Source: Dyella nitratireducens (GTDB taxonomy: Bacteria; Pseudomonadota; Gammaproteobacteria; Xanthomonadales; Rhodanobacteraceae). Taken from it: a DNA stretch of 39,732 nucleotides. The stretch is taken from the NCBI RefSeq assembly GCF_014642835.1, contig NZ_BMJA01000003.1, positions 629,280-669,011 of the forward strand, written 5' to 3'. The position numbers and the translations under genes were made by a program. This document shows positions 25,219 through 32,944 of this stretch, in pieces. Positions within the stretch are counted from its first letter, which is position 1; each line of letters opens with the position of its first letter. Under the pieces are notes generated by a model, which was not told the DNA's origin, searched no databases, and saw nothing but the letters and a program-made list of their open reading frames with translations.

Positions 25219-25962
25219 ATGAACTCGAACCTAGTCAAAAGCGCCATCGTGACCGGCGGCTCACGCGGTATCGGGCAGGCCATTGCCATGCGTTTGGCGG
25301 CCGATGGCTTTGCCGTCGCCGTGAATTACGCCGGCAATGCAGCCAAGGCACAGGAAACGGTCGCCGCCATCGAAGCCGGCGGCGGCAAAGCCATTGCCGT
25401 ACAGGGCGACGTTGGCAATCCCCAGGATGTGGCGCGCCTGTTCGCCGCCACCAAGAAGGCCTTCGGCCGTATCGACGTCGTCGTCAACAGTGCCGGCGTC
25501 ATGCCGATGGCAACTATCGCCGAGAACAATCTGGAAACCTTCGACAAGGTCATCGCCACCAATCTGCGCGGTGCGTTTGTCGTCATGGCCTTGGCGGCAG
25601 AGCAGTTGGAAAAGGACGGCCGCATCATCGCGTTGTCCAGCAGCGTGCTTGCCAAGTCCTTCCCTGCTTACGGTCCTTACATTGCCAGCAAGGCAGGCGT
25701 GGAAGGCCTGGTGCACGTGCTGGCGAATGAGCTGCGCGGACGCGACATCACCGTCAACGCCATCGCGCCGGGACCGGTCGCCACCGAGCTGTTCTTCAAC
25801 GGCAAGAGCGATGAGCAAGTCACGCAGATCGCCAAGCTGGCGCCGCTGGAGCGCATCGGCACCCCCGAAGAAATCGCCGCCGCCGTGTCGTTTCTGGCCG
25901 GCCCCGATGGCCGCTGGGTGAATTCCCAGGTCATCCGTGTCAACGGCGGTTTCGCCTATTAA
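25219..25962 (+). CDS. Short-chain dehydrogenase/reductase (classical SDR)
   Basis: This 247-residue classical SDR uses NAD(P)(H). It has the Rossmann glycine motif AIVTGGSRGIGQAIA, the NSAG motif (VVNSAGVMP), the catalytic Ser in ALSSSVLAKS, and the catalytic YIASK (Tyr-x-x-x-Lys). A C-terminal GPDGRWVNSQVIRVNGGFAY is typical of the FabG-like group. AGGAG lies upstream of the ATG. It is the first gene of a three-gene run (21 bases to the next SDR), divergent from a LysR regulator. The substrate is unknown. Confidence 0.92.
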   Translation: MNSNLVKSAIVTGGSRGIGQAIAMRLAADGFAVAVNYAGNAAKAQETVAAIEAGGGKAIAVQGDVGNPQDVARLFAATKKAFGRIDVVVNSAGVMPMATIAENNLETFDKVIATNLRGAFVVMALAAEQLEKDGRIIALSSSVLAKSFPAYGPYIASKAGVEGLVHVLANELRGRDITVNAIAPGPVATELFFNGKSDEQVTQIAKLAPLERIGTPEEIAAAVSFLAGPDGRWVNSQVIRVNGGFAY

Positions 25963-25983
25963 TTCCGAATCGAGGACATCGTC

Positions 25984-26889
25984 ATGAAACAGGTCATTCT
26001 CGTTACAGGCGCATCCAGCGGCTTCGGCGCGATGAGCGCGCGTGCGCTCGCCGATGCAGGTCATATCGTCTACGCCAGCATGCGCGATACCGCCGGGCGC
26101 AATGCTCCCCAGGTTGCGGCAGCACGCGACTACGCGGCACAGCACCACGTGCAACTGCACACCGCAGAGCTTGATGTTCAATTACAAGCTTCCGCCGACG
26201 CAGCCATCGCGCAGATCATCGCCGAGCAAGGGCGCATCGACGTAGTCATGCACAATGCCGGTCACATGGTGTTTGGGCCAGCGGAAGCCTTTACGCCGGA
26301 GCAGTACGCACAGCTTTACGACGTCAATGTGTTGGGCACGCAACGCGTCAACCGTGCGGTGCTGCCACACTTGCGTGAACGCGGCAAAGGGATGTTGTTG
26401 TGGGTGGGCAGTTCCAGCCATCGCGGCGGCACGCCACCGTACCTGGCACCGTATTTCGCCGCGAAGGCGGCCATGGACGCGTTAGCCGTGAGCTATGCAG
26501 GCGAGTTGGCGCGTTGGGGGATCGAAACAACCATCGTCGTTCCAGGCGCCTTCACCAAGGGCACCCATCACTTCCTGCACGCGGCATCGCCTGCCGACAA
26601 AGAACGCCACACCGCGTACGACAATGGCGCCAATCACGGGCTGGCCGATGAAATCCTGAAGAATCTGGCTGCGTGTGAACCAGCGGATGCCGATCCGCAA
26701 AGCGTCGCCAAAGCCATCGTCGACGTAGTCAACCTGCCCTTTGGCCGACGCCCCTTCCGCGTCCACGTCGATCCCGCCAGCGATGGTTGCGAAGTGGTCA
26801 ACGCCGTGGCCGATCGCATTCGTGCGGAGTTTCTCCGCCGGATCCAACTCGGTGATCTGCTCTCGCCCCGTGGACAGCAGACCACCTGA
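25984..26889 (+). CDS. Short-chain dehydrogenase/reductase, extended C-terminus
   Basis: This SDR of 301 residues has the glycine motif ILVTGASSGFGAMSARALAD, the NAG motif (MHNAGHMVFG) and the catalytic Ser (LWVGSSSHRGG). YFAAK carries the Tyr and Lys. It is longer than the first SDR through a C-terminal region (about 225-301) with helices and LPFGRRPFRVHVDPASDGCE, as seen in SDRs of the ketoreductase/oxidoreductase group acting on larger substrates. It follows the first SDR by 21 bases and precedes a DUF3861 gene by 49 bases. This order suggests a LysR-controlled stress or xenobiotic reductase operon, which is an inference. Confidence 0.9.
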   Translation: MKQVILVTGASSGFGAMSARALADAGHIVYASMRDTAGRNAPQVAAARDYAAQHHVQLHTAELDVQLQASADAAIAQIIAEQGRIDVVMHNAGHMVFGPAEAFTPEQYAQLYDVNVLGTQRVNRAVLPHLRERGKGMLLWVGSSSHRGGTPPYLAPYFAAKAAMDALAVSYAGELARWGIETTIVVPGAFTKGTHHFLHAASPADKERHTAYDNGANHGLADEILKNLAACEPADADPQSVAKAIVDVVNLPFGRRPFRVHVDPASDGCEVVNAVADRIRAEFLRRIQLGDLLSPRGQQTT

Positions 26890-26938
26890 GCGTACCGCCC
26901 ACTACGTTCGCACATACCCATCACGAAGGAGAAATGTC

Positions 26939-27232
26939 ATGCCATTAGCCAACTTCAAAATCCAGGTCGAGCGCATGGATGACGCCGCTTCTGCACCGCT
27001 TGTCTTCGAAGTTCAAAATCATGACGACATCTTCGCCATCGTGGAGCGCGTGCGGGCGGGCACGGCCTTTGCCGAGAACGATGCCATGGCACTCGCCGTC
27101 GGCCTGAAACTTTTCACCGGCGTGATGTTGAACCATCGCCACGATCCCCTCTTCGCCGATGTGCAGTCCGCGATGCGGATGTTTATCGGTAATCTGAAAT
27201 CGCGTATTGCGGCGACGATGGAAAAAACGTAA
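26939..27232 (+). CDS. DUF3861-family protein
   Basis: This 97-residue protein contains FEVQNHDDIFAIVERVRAGT and ENDAMALAVGLKLFTGVMLN followed by HRHDPLFADVQ. I recognise this as the DUF3861 signature (HDDIF...GLKLF...R.PLF). The function of that family is unknown. GAAGGAGAA precedes the ATG. It is the third gene of the SDR operon. It ends convergently with the sigma-54 peptide gene B, whose stop is 22 bases away. No signal peptide is present. Confidence 0.8.
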   Translation: MPLANFKIQVERMDDAASAPLVFEVQNHDDIFAIVERVRAGTAFAENDAMALAVGLKLFTGVMLNHRHDPLFADVQSAMRMFIGNLKSRIAATMEKT

Positions 27233-27254
27233 GGGGACCGAAATCAGCGCTTGC

Positions 27255-27341
27255 TTATACCAACATGGCAGCCAGCGTGGACACGCAGATCGCAACACAG
27301 GCGGCGAAGAAGCTGTTGAGCATCAGGGTTTCGAATTTCAT
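27255..27341 (-). CDS. Putative 28-residue membrane peptide, copy B
   Basis: This is the second copy of the short gene at 18903. The product begins MKFETLMLNSFFAA and ends STLAAMLV, one predicted membrane-spanning stretch with two cysteines (in AACVAICVS). GGAGAA precedes the ATG with the same spacing as copy A. Unlike copy A it has no same-strand gene close downstream, because it converges on the DUF3861 gene. The peptide can therefore be expressed without a serine hydrolase partner, which makes the peptide itself the common product of the two loci. No family is recognised. Confidence 0.7.
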   Translation of the reverse strand: MKFETLMLNSFFAACVAICVSTLAAMLV

Positions 27342-27386
27342 GGCGGTTCTCCGATCGATGATGAGTTGAGGCTTTCGAGCTAAGCG

Positions 27387-27404
27387 TTGCAAAGCCGATG
27401 CCAA
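27387..27404 (-). promoter_or_regulatory. Sigma-54 (-24/-12) promoter of peptide gene B
   Basis: TTGGCATCGGCTTTGCAA on the minus strand is identical over 18 bases to copy A (19035-19052) and lies the same distance from its ATG. GG and GC are 12 bases apart as RpoN requires. Confidence 0.78.
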
Positions 27405-27470
27405 CCGCATCAATGCCTGGAAAACCGCATAACGTCGCCATTTGCGGGATATGGTGAAATGAAGCTTGAT

Positions 27471-27516
27471 TGTCCGCGGACAGTTGTCCAGGTTGTCCGG
27501 ACGGTGGACGGACAAC
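27471..27516. promoter_or_regulatory. Palindromic enhancer-like cluster upstream of sigma-54 promoter B
   Basis: TGTCCGCGGACA (27471-27482), GTTGTCC (27483-27489), GTCCGGAC (27495-27502) and GGACAAC (27510-27516) occur in the same order and spacing as in copy A. Between this cluster and the promoter the copies are clearly less alike. Confidence 0.7.
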
Positions 27517-27593
27517 GCTGTTTCCTTAGATCCCGGCGACACTCGTCAAATCATAGGGACAGCGTGTGATCGCGCTGCTCGATGCCTTTGCTC

Positions 27594-27700
27594 GTCATTC
27601 CGGCGAAAGCCGGAATCCAGTTTAAATACGTCGTGCGAAGCACTCATACCCTTTTATATCGTGTGCTTCGCACGCCATGTTTGTACTGGATTCCGGCTTC
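27594..27700. repeat. REP-bounded composite repeat with ATACGTCGTGCGAAGCACTC core
   Basis: GTCATTCCGGCGAAAGCCGG starts the element and GGATTCCGGC ends it. Inside, AAATACGTCGTGCGAAGCAC faces GTGTGCTTCGCACG. The same core occurs at 29226-29403. With the sigma-54 control region this accounts for the gap 27342-27710. Confidence 0.8.
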
Positions 27701-27710
27701 TCAATAACGA

Positions 27711-28355
27711 TCATTCGACGAGCGCTTTAGCCAGCCACGCCTTTCTCGACTTACACGTCTCCATGGCGCGCTGGTAGCCTTCTTGTGCCCTGGTACGGGC
27801 CATATAGGACCGCTCCACCTCACCAAGCCTGACACCCCCACTTGTTTGCGCCAACTCCAAGGCATAAGTCACCGAAATGTCAGCGGCCGTGAACACCTCG
27901 CCGGCAAGATAAGGCGTACGTGCAAGCTGGCGGGTTACCAACGTCAGGCGACTCTCGAAAACGCTTAGCGCCTGGTCAGCGCTCCAGTTCTGCCGCTCGG
28001 ACTCCGGCGCAAAATTGCGGGCACCGACGACGAAATAGATCGAGGCTGCGAGGCCTGCTTCACCAAGGTGGAGAAACTGCTGGTAAGCAGGGAAAGCAGG
28101 ATCGTGCGGCGCCGGCGCGAGCGGCGTCGGGCCATAGCGAGCCATCAAGTACTCCATGATGGCAATGGACTCGACCATCGTGACGTCGCCGTCCTGAATC
28201 GCCGGAATGAAGCCGGCAGGATTGATGGCCAGGAATTCTGTGTCTTTCTCGACACCGGCCAGCAGGTCGACCGGCCTCAGCCGATACGCCAGCCTCATCT
28301 CCTCCAGCAGCCAGATAACCCGGAATCCCCTGCCTTCGCCAAAAACGGTAATCAT
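27711..28355 (-). CDS. Glutathione S-transferase family protein
   Basis: This 214-residue GST begins MITVFGEGRGFRVIWLLEEM. The thioredoxin-like domain has NPAGFIPAIQDGDVTMVESIA (cis-Pro and ES glutathione contact), and the helical C-terminal domain contains YLAGEVFTAADISVTYALEL with the N-capping box. The ATG at 28355 is preceded by GAGG; a TTG at 28364 would add three residues. It belongs to the general beta/theta-like bacterial GSTs. No partner gene is obvious. The REP-bounded repeat follows its 3' end. Confidence 0.9.
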   Translation of the reverse strand: MITVFGEGRGFRVIWLLEEMRLAYRLRPVDLLAGVEKDTEFLAINPAGFIPAIQDGDVTMVESIAIMEYLMARYGPTPLAPAPHDPAFPAYQQFLHLGEAGLAASIYFVVGARNFAPESERQNWSADQALSVFESRLTLVTRQLARTPYLAGEVFTAADISVTYALELAQTSGGVRLGEVERSYMARTRAQEGYQRAMETCKSRKAWLAKALVE

Positions 28356-28425
28356 ATGTCGCAATCCTCATATCGCTGTGAATGGACGGAGTGAGCACTC
28401 TGCTCGGAGGCTCTCTAAGCGACGA

Positions 28426-28722
28426 TCAAGATCCAAGGAATTCGACATCAACCGTCGTGGTAGACGCTGTCGTTTCGTCAACGCCGCAGCCCATCGCTTC
28501 CGCCTGCGCCGCGTAGGCATTTGCCAACACGTCAAAGTACTCGCCACTGACAGATGATGGGACGTGTTTTATGCGAAGGTGCGGCAGTCGGGCGTGCCCA
28601 TCCAGCGAGATGACTACGACACGCCCGACATGAGAGAAGTAGCGCGGATCGCCTGGGTGACAGCCCAAACGATCCGCTGGCCACCACCAACTAACAGCGA
28701 GTTGACTATGGTTATCGATCAT
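28426..28722 (-). CDS. Possible small hypothetical protein
   Basis: An open frame of 98 codons starts MIDNHSQLAVSWWWPADRLG and ends VDETTASTTTVDVEFLGS, with a stop 70 bases upstream of the GST start on the same strand. I do not recognise the product and see no convincing ribosome-binding site. The frame continues open upstream to 28848. The segment SHVGRVVVISLDGHARLPHL is protein-like, so it may be real, but this could also be spurious. If it is not a gene, 28356-28924 is an otherwise empty interval. Confidence 0.35.
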   Translation of the reverse strand: MIDNHSQLAVSWWWPADRLGCHPGDPRYFSHVGRVVVISLDGHARLPHLRIKHVPSSVSGEYFDVLANAYAAQAEAMGCGVDETTASTTTVDVEFLGS

Positions 28723-28924
28723 AATAAGGCACCGACACGTCTTCGTGTTCCCACCATGGTGCATTTCCCCTACTTCTCCGCCGCGCAGGCTGTGCGACGT
28801 CGAGCCGAAGTGGGCACTTGCCGAAGCGGAAGCAGCTGATTCCGACAAAGCGAGCAGGATTTTTCCTGAAGCCCTTCACGCCGCGCGCAATACGCGGCGT
28901 GACCTAAGCGTGTGGAGAACACAA

Positions 28925-29197
28925 ATGGAAGATATGCACGGCGGCCGCTGCGGACCGCAACTCTATCTATTGTCCCGAGACGGCTACGAAACCCTCAAAC
29001 GTCTTCAAGCCATGCTGGATTTGATGGCACACATCACCTACAACGAGGAACACACGGCGAACAGCGATACCATGATAACGATTGGCCGCGCGGAGCTTTA
29101 CTTCATCTTTCAGGCCTTCAACATACAGCTGGATGATGTGCTTGACGGTCTAGGTAATGAGAATTGGCTTGGCGACTCAAGCTCTACATGCCAGTAG
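28925..29197 (+). CDS. XAC0095-like small protein
   Basis: This 90-residue acidic protein has PQLYLLSRDGYETLKRLQAM, LMAHITYNEEHTAN and LYFIFQAFNIQLDDVLDGLG. A Y-L-(L)-S/P-x-x-(G/A)-x-x-x-L-x-x-L head with a C-terminal amphipathic helix recalls the XAC0095 family of Xanthomonadales, whose function is unknown. GGAG lies 8-11 bases upstream of the ATG at 28925; a second ATG at 28934 is possible. It has no signal peptide or membrane segment. It stands alone. Confidence 0.65.
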   Translation: MEDMHGGRCGPQLYLLSRDGYETLKRLQAMLDLMAHITYNEEHTANSDTMITIGRAELYFIFQAFNIQLDDVLDGLGNENWLGDSSSTCQ

Positions 29198-29225
29198 AAG
29201 CAGAAAAGGCCGTTCTAGCCTCGAT

Positions 29226-29403
29226 GTCATTCCGGCGAAGGCCGGACGTAGCGCGCAGCGCGGAGAACGTCCGAAGGACGGCCCCGCAGGGGTGAGCGAA
29301 GCGAATCATCCAGTTGAAATACGTCGTGCGAAGCACTCAAGGCATTTATGTCGAGTGCTGCGCACGTCATTCTTGACTGGATTCCGGCGTTCGCCGGAAT
29401 GAC
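29226..29403. repeat. REP-bounded composite repeat
   Basis: GTCATTCCGGCGAAGGCCGG at the left and CGTTCGCCGGAATGACGAC at the right bound an element that shares GAAATACGTCGTGCGAAGCA with 27594-27700. It also contains a hairpin GAACGTCC/GGACGGCC and GTGAGCGAAGCGAA. The GNAT gene on the minus strand ends inside it (29367). Confidence 0.8.
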
Positions 29404-30152
29404 GACTCGGTACCGCTGCACTGAGCGGCAATCAAGTTAGCCAATGTCACGCGCTGAACACCGGCAGCGTCGAAATTTTCGGGGGCCAGCCATCGCTCGA
29501 ATGCCATTCGGATGGCTGGCCAGTCGCGGTCGATCATCGCAAACCAGGCGGTGTCGCGTGAGCGGCCTTTGTACACCACCGCCTGTCTGAAGATGCCCTC
29601 GTATTGAAAACCATAACGCAGGGCGGCAGCGCGGGATGGTGCATTCAAGTGATCGCACTTCCATTCACACCGCCGGTAACCAAGGTCATCAAATACGTGG
29701 CGCAATAGCAAAAACATGGCTTCGGTAGCGGCAGACGTGCGTCGTATCAGTGGCGAGTAAGCCACATGGCCTATTTCGATGACGCCGTTGCCGCTATCGA
29801 TTCGCATCAGGGCGAGCATGCCAGTCGGTTCGTGCGTGGCCAGATCGATAATCGTGTAGTGAAGGGGATCGCGGCTTGCAGCAGCCTTTATCAGGTGACT
29901 ACGGAAACTTTCTGCATCGGCGAACGGCCCTGCACTCATATACGTCCAATCCCGCCCGTCGGGCGCCGTACTGTATGCGCGATACAGACCGTCCACGTGG
30001 CGATCGACGTCGACTGGTTCTATGCGGCAAAAGTGACCATTTAGCGGCGTATGGGGTGGCACAGGACGAGCAGTCCAGTGCGGCAGCGGCGCGCCGATGG
30101 GCTGCTGAAAGGCATTGACCAGCATTTCTTCTTGATTGACGCAGGTATTCAC
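29367..30152 (-). CDS. GNAT-family N-acetyltransferase (RimJ/RimL-like)
   Basis: This 261-residue protein is similar to RimJ/RimL-type acetyltransferases that act on protein N-termini or small amines. LNGHFCRIEPVDVDRHVDGL starts the domain. VIEIGHVAYSPLIRRTSAATEAM has the acetyl-CoA-binding region, and YRRCEWKCDHLNAPSRAAAL with YGFQYEGIFRQAVVYKGRSR is a signature of this subgroup. The start is a GTG at 30152 with GAGG upstream; an internal ATG at 30125 is an alternative. The last 12 residues (SSFRRTPESSQE) are translated from the REP-type repeat, so the original C-terminus was probably shorter. Confidence 0.85.
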   Translation of the reverse strand: MNTCVNQEEMLVNAFQQPIGAPLPHWTARPVPPHTPLNGHFCRIEPVDVDRHVDGLYRAYSTAPDGRDWTYMSAGPFADAESFRSHLIKAAASRDPLHYTIIDLATHEPTGMLALMRIDSGNGVIEIGHVAYSPLIRRTSAATEAMFLLLRHVFDDLGYRRCEWKCDHLNAPSRAAALRYGFQYEGIFRQAVVYKGRSRDTAWFAMIDRDWPAIRMAFERWLAPENFDAAGVQRVTLANLIAAQCSGTESSFRRTPESSQE

Positions 30153-30231
30153 GATCCAACCTCTCTTGGAAAATGGCGTTCCGATTGGCCACGCGGCGAG
30201 ATGTTCGCTTAGGCGACTCCGCTGTCCTGTT

Positions 30232-30861
30232 CTATTTCACGGTTAGTCCTTCGATCAACAACGCGGTAACTCGTTGCGATGCATGTTCGACGAACAACGC
30301 ATCATCGGAGCCTGTAACGCGCCTTCCGCAGATCAATAGCGCCAAGCCATGCACCAAAGACCAGGCAGCCAATGCCAAGTCCCTGGGATCTCCGGCACGG
30401 AACTTACCCTTTTCCTGGCCCGACTTGATGATGTCGGTAAGCGTTGCATAGAGCGCGTCACTCGCTTCGACAAGCGCGGGATAGCACTGCCAATCCGAAA
30501 TCGCCGGGCCGAACATCAACTGCAAAAGGTGCGGCTGCTCAACGCCGAAACGCACGTATGCGCCACCGGCAGCCTGCAGCTTCCGGGTGACCCCGCCTCG
30601 TGTGGCGGCGATGACCTGCCCCATCGTTGCGCTCAGTTCGCGAAAACCCGCTTCGGCAAGGTCTGCCATCACAGCTTCCTTGTCGGCGTAGTGCCGATAA
30701 GCCGCGGTGTGGCTGACGCCAGCCATCTGCGCGATTTCACGCAAGCTGACCGTGTCGACGCCACGCTCCGCCATCAAGGTGGCGGCGGCGGAGCGCAACG
30801 CGCTCTTCAGATCGCCGTGGTGATAGGCCGACCGTTTGCCGGGCCTGGAAGAACGGTTCAC
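30232..30861 (-). CDS. TetR/AcrR-family repressor
   Basis: This 209-residue repressor has an N-terminal TetR HTH (SLREIAQMAGVSHTAAYRHY following AAATLMAERGVDTV) and a larger C-terminal ligand-binding domain similar to WHG/TetR_C_13-type. A GTG at 30861 with GAGG upstream is the start. It is divergent from a GST gene at 30959. The 97-base interval contains a TGGAAACAT/ATGTTTCCA inverted repeat that overlaps a good -35/-10 pair reading toward the GST, so repression of the GST and of itself is likely. The ligand is unknown. Confidence 0.9.
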   Translation of the reverse strand: MNRSSRPGKRSAYHHGDLKSALRSAAATLMAERGVDTVSLREIAQMAGVSHTAAYRHYADKEAVMADLAEAGFRELSATMGQVIAATRGGVTRKLQAAGGAYVRFGVEQPHLLQLMFGPAISDWQCYPALVEASDALYATLTDIIKSGQEKGKFRAGDPRDLALAAWSLVHGLALLICGRRVTGSDDALFVEHASQRVTALLIEGLTVK

Positions 30862-30880
30862 TTTCTCGCCTCGCCCAATG

Positions 30881-30909
30881 TTGACAGTGGAAACATGTCT
30901 TCATAGTAT
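30881..30909 (+). promoter_or_regulatory. Sigma-70 promoter for the GST gene
   Basis: TTGACA (30881-30886), a 17-base spacer and TAGTAT (30904-30909) make a near-consensus promoter reading toward 30959. The inverted repeat at 30888-30922 lies across the spacer and -10. Confidence 0.7.
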
Positions 30910-30922
30910 CACGATGTTTCCA
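30888..30922. promoter_or_regulatory. Candidate TetR operator
   Basis: TGGAAACAT (30888-30896) and ATGTTTCCA (30914-30922) are perfect 9-bp inverted arms with a 17-base gap. GTTGACAG and GTAACAAC extend the symmetry outside. They sit between the divergent TetR and GST genes. Confidence 0.72.
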
Positions 30923-30958
30923 GTGGTAACAACAAACCATCTCCCGTTGGATAAGGCC

Positions 30959-31627
30959 ATGCTGACCGTCCACCATCTCAATCAGTCCCGCTCGCAACGT
31001 ATTCTTTGGATGCTTGAAGAGCTGGGGGTCGAGTACGACATCGTGCGCTACCAGCGCGACCCCAAAACGCTGCTGGCACCGCCGGAACTACGCGCCATTC
31101 ACCCGCTTGGCAAAGCCCCGGTGGTGACGGATGGATCTCATACCCTGGCAGAATCCGGCGCCATTCTTGAGTATCTGGTTGAGCGTTATGGCGAGGGCCG
31201 ATTCGTTCCTGCGCAAGGTTCGCCTGAGTATTTGCGCTATCGCTATTGGATGCACTACGCCGAGGGATCGGCGATGCCACCGCTGTTGCTCAAACTGGTC
31301 GCCGGAAGAATCGCCAAGGCGCCTGCTCCCTTCTTCATGAAACCCATCACCCGGAAGATTGCTACGTCATTGCAGGCCGGCTTCGTCGATCCCCAGCTCA
31401 ATCTCCACTTCGGCTACATCGCGGAAGAACTCAAGCACACGGGTTGGTTTGCCGGCAGCGAGTTCACCGCCGCCGACGTTCAAATGAGTTTTCCGATTGA
31501 ATCCGGCGTGGTGCGCGCGGGTGCAGGCGTACATCCATCGATACGTTCATTTCTTGAGCGCATTCGCGCTCGCCCTGCCTACCAGCGTGCACTGGCTCGG
31601 GGTGGCGACCACACGCCATTGAGCTGA
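30959..31627 (+). CDS. Glutathione S-transferase family protein
   Basis: This 222-residue GST begins MLTVHHLNQSRSQRILWMLE. The glutathione-site segment is HPLGKAPVVTDGSHTLAESG, and the helical C-terminal domain includes FAGSEFTAADVQMSFPIESG. SRSQR suggests a Ser-type N-terminal active site. GGATAAGG precedes the ATG; an in-frame ATG at 30914 lies in the operator and is less likely. It is divergent from TetR and is probably induced by the repressor's ligand. It is the third GST of the window. Confidence 0.9.
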   Translation: MLTVHHLNQSRSQRILWMLEELGVEYDIVRYQRDPKTLLAPPELRAIHPLGKAPVVTDGSHTLAESGAILEYLVERYGEGRFVPAQGSPEYLRYRYWMHYAEGSAMPPLLLKLVAGRIAKAPAPFFMKPITRKIATSLQAGFVDPQLNLHFGYIAEELKHTGWFAGSEFTAADVQMSFPIESGVVRAGAGVHPSIRSFLERIRARPAYQRALARGGDHTPLS

Positions 31628-31687
31628 GTAACGCGTGGATTCGCTTCACCTGCTGATTTCTCAAACAAAACCTGGAGGTCGATTTAT

Positions 31688-32140
31688 ATGGCTATCAAAG
31701 CCTTTCGTTCTCATCATCGGCTGGCCATGATGATGAGTATCATGGCTGGCATGTTGTCGCTATCCGCATACGCTGCGAATGTGACCGTAACTGTGGATGG
31801 TTTACGCAATGCCAACGGCACGGTCCGGCTCAAACTGGATGGTTCGGAAGCAGGCTGGAACAACAAGGCACAAGCTGCCGCCACAGGCCATGTCAAAGCA
31901 GCAGTCAATGCCGTGAGCTATACCTTCAGCGATATTCCACCCGGCACTTATGGACTGCGCGTGTATCAGGATGAAGACGATAGCGGCAAGCTGCGAACCA
32001 ATATGCTTGGCATTCCCAAAGAGGGCTACGGCTTCAGTAATAATCCATCCGTGATGGGTATGCCGTCGTTTCAGCAAGTGCAGTTTACGGTGACTAAGGA
32101 GGACATCTCTGTCGTTATCCATCTTAAACACGGTATATAG
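31688..32140 (+). CDS. DUF2141-domain secreted protein
   Basis: This 150-residue exported protein has a signal peptide (MMMSIMAGMLSLSAYAANVT) and a DUF2141 beta-sandwich domain. Recognisable parts are VTVDGLRNANGTVRLKLDGS, YTFSDIPPGTYGLRVYQDED and GKLRTNMLGIPKEGYGFSNN. The family is periplasmic and of unknown function. A strong GGAGG stands upstream of the ATG. It follows the GST by 60 bases on the same strand, so it could be co-transcribed, but its job is not clear from that. Confidence 0.9.
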   Translation: MAIKAFRSHHRLAMMMSIMAGMLSLSAYAANVTVTVDGLRNANGTVRLKLDGSEAGWNNKAQAAATGHVKAAVNAVSYTFSDIPPGTYGLRVYQDEDDSGKLRTNMLGIPKEGYGFSNNPSVMGMPSFQQVQFTVTKEDISVVIHLKHGI

Positions 32141-32264
32141 CGGCGAGCGACATCATCTAACAAAGTCATCGGGTTTCTTTTTCTCCGCTTTTTGAGTAGC
32201 GCCCTTTAGCTGTCTCTTCCGCTATGCTTCCACGTCGTTTTAGCCCTTGAAAGATAGGCATCCC

Positions 32265-32747
32265 ATGACGAATAGGTTCTTTTCATATGCCCTCCTCGGC
32301 CTTCTTGCGGTGTCTGGCATGAGCGCTTCAGATGTCTCCCTGGCTGGTGATGCGGCCAACGTTATTTCCCCAGATAAGCTGCCCTTCGTCCAAGTTTCGC
32401 AAGGTGTACGACTGAAGGAGCTTACGGGGCGTGCAGCGCCCGTCGGTGCCAGGTCGACGCTCGGCAGCGTTGCGCTATTCGAACTGGACCCGGGTCATGC
32501 AAGCGCATGGAGCCATAACAAGCTCGGCGAGGAATCCTTTTTTATTCTGCAAGGGCATGGCGAAGTTTGGACAGGCAACACGGCGCATCCTGTTGGCCCG
32601 GGTGATTACATTCTCATTCCGCCTGCCGTTGTTCGTTCCATCAGAGCCAGCAAGGGCGAGATGCTGAAGTTCTATGCCATCACGACGCCGGCGTGGAGCA
32701 AGGATGATGATGTGCTGGTGCCGGCCCCTGAAGGTGCGCCCAAGTAA
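32265..32747 (+). CDS. Secreted cupin-domain protein
   Basis: This 160-residue protein has a signal peptide (FFSYALLGLLAVSGMSASDVSLAGD) and a single cupin_2-type barrel. The metal or substrate segment is GHASAWSHNKLGEESFFILQ, then the second motif TGNTAHPVGPGDYILIPPAV. One His of the classical pair is replaced (SHNKLGEE). It is annotated in relatives as a cupin-domain protein; the reaction is unknown. The ATG at 32265 follows AGATAGGC. A TTG extension to 32247 is possible. A REP palindrome lies 3' of it. Confidence 0.85.
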   Translation: MTNRFFSYALLGLLAVSGMSASDVSLAGDAANVISPDKLPFVQVSQGVRLKELTGRAAPVGARSTLGSVALFELDPGHASAWSHNKLGEESFFILQGHGEVWTGNTAHPVGPGDYILIPPAVVRSIRASKGEMLKFYAITTPAWSKDDDVLVPAPEGAPK

Positions 32748-32820
32748 TGATTGGAGCTGGAGCTGCTGTCATTCCCTTAGAAAAACCGACGTTCACGACT
32801 CTGCTATTTCAGAGCGAATC

Positions 32821-32929
32821 GTCATTCCGGCGAAGGCCGGAATCCATTTATATCCATGCGAGATACATGTCGATTCAGTGAAAGTTCTACGCAACGATCT
32901 GCATGGATTCCGGCCTTCGCCGGAATGAC
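32821..32929. repeat. REP-type palindrome pair
   Basis: GTCATTCCGGCGAAGGCCGG at the left and CCGGCCTTCGCCGGAATGAC at the right are perfect inverted arms around an interior of about 70 bases. It lies between the convergent cupin and AraC genes. Confidence 0.85.
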
Positions 32930-32944
32930 AAGCAAACCACGTCA

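Noticed and set aside
27594-29403. Small RNA genes in the REP-bounded elements
   Set aside because: They fold strongly, but the folding follows from the inverted repeats and the copies are dispersed. No promoter or terminator pair supports a separate RNA gene.
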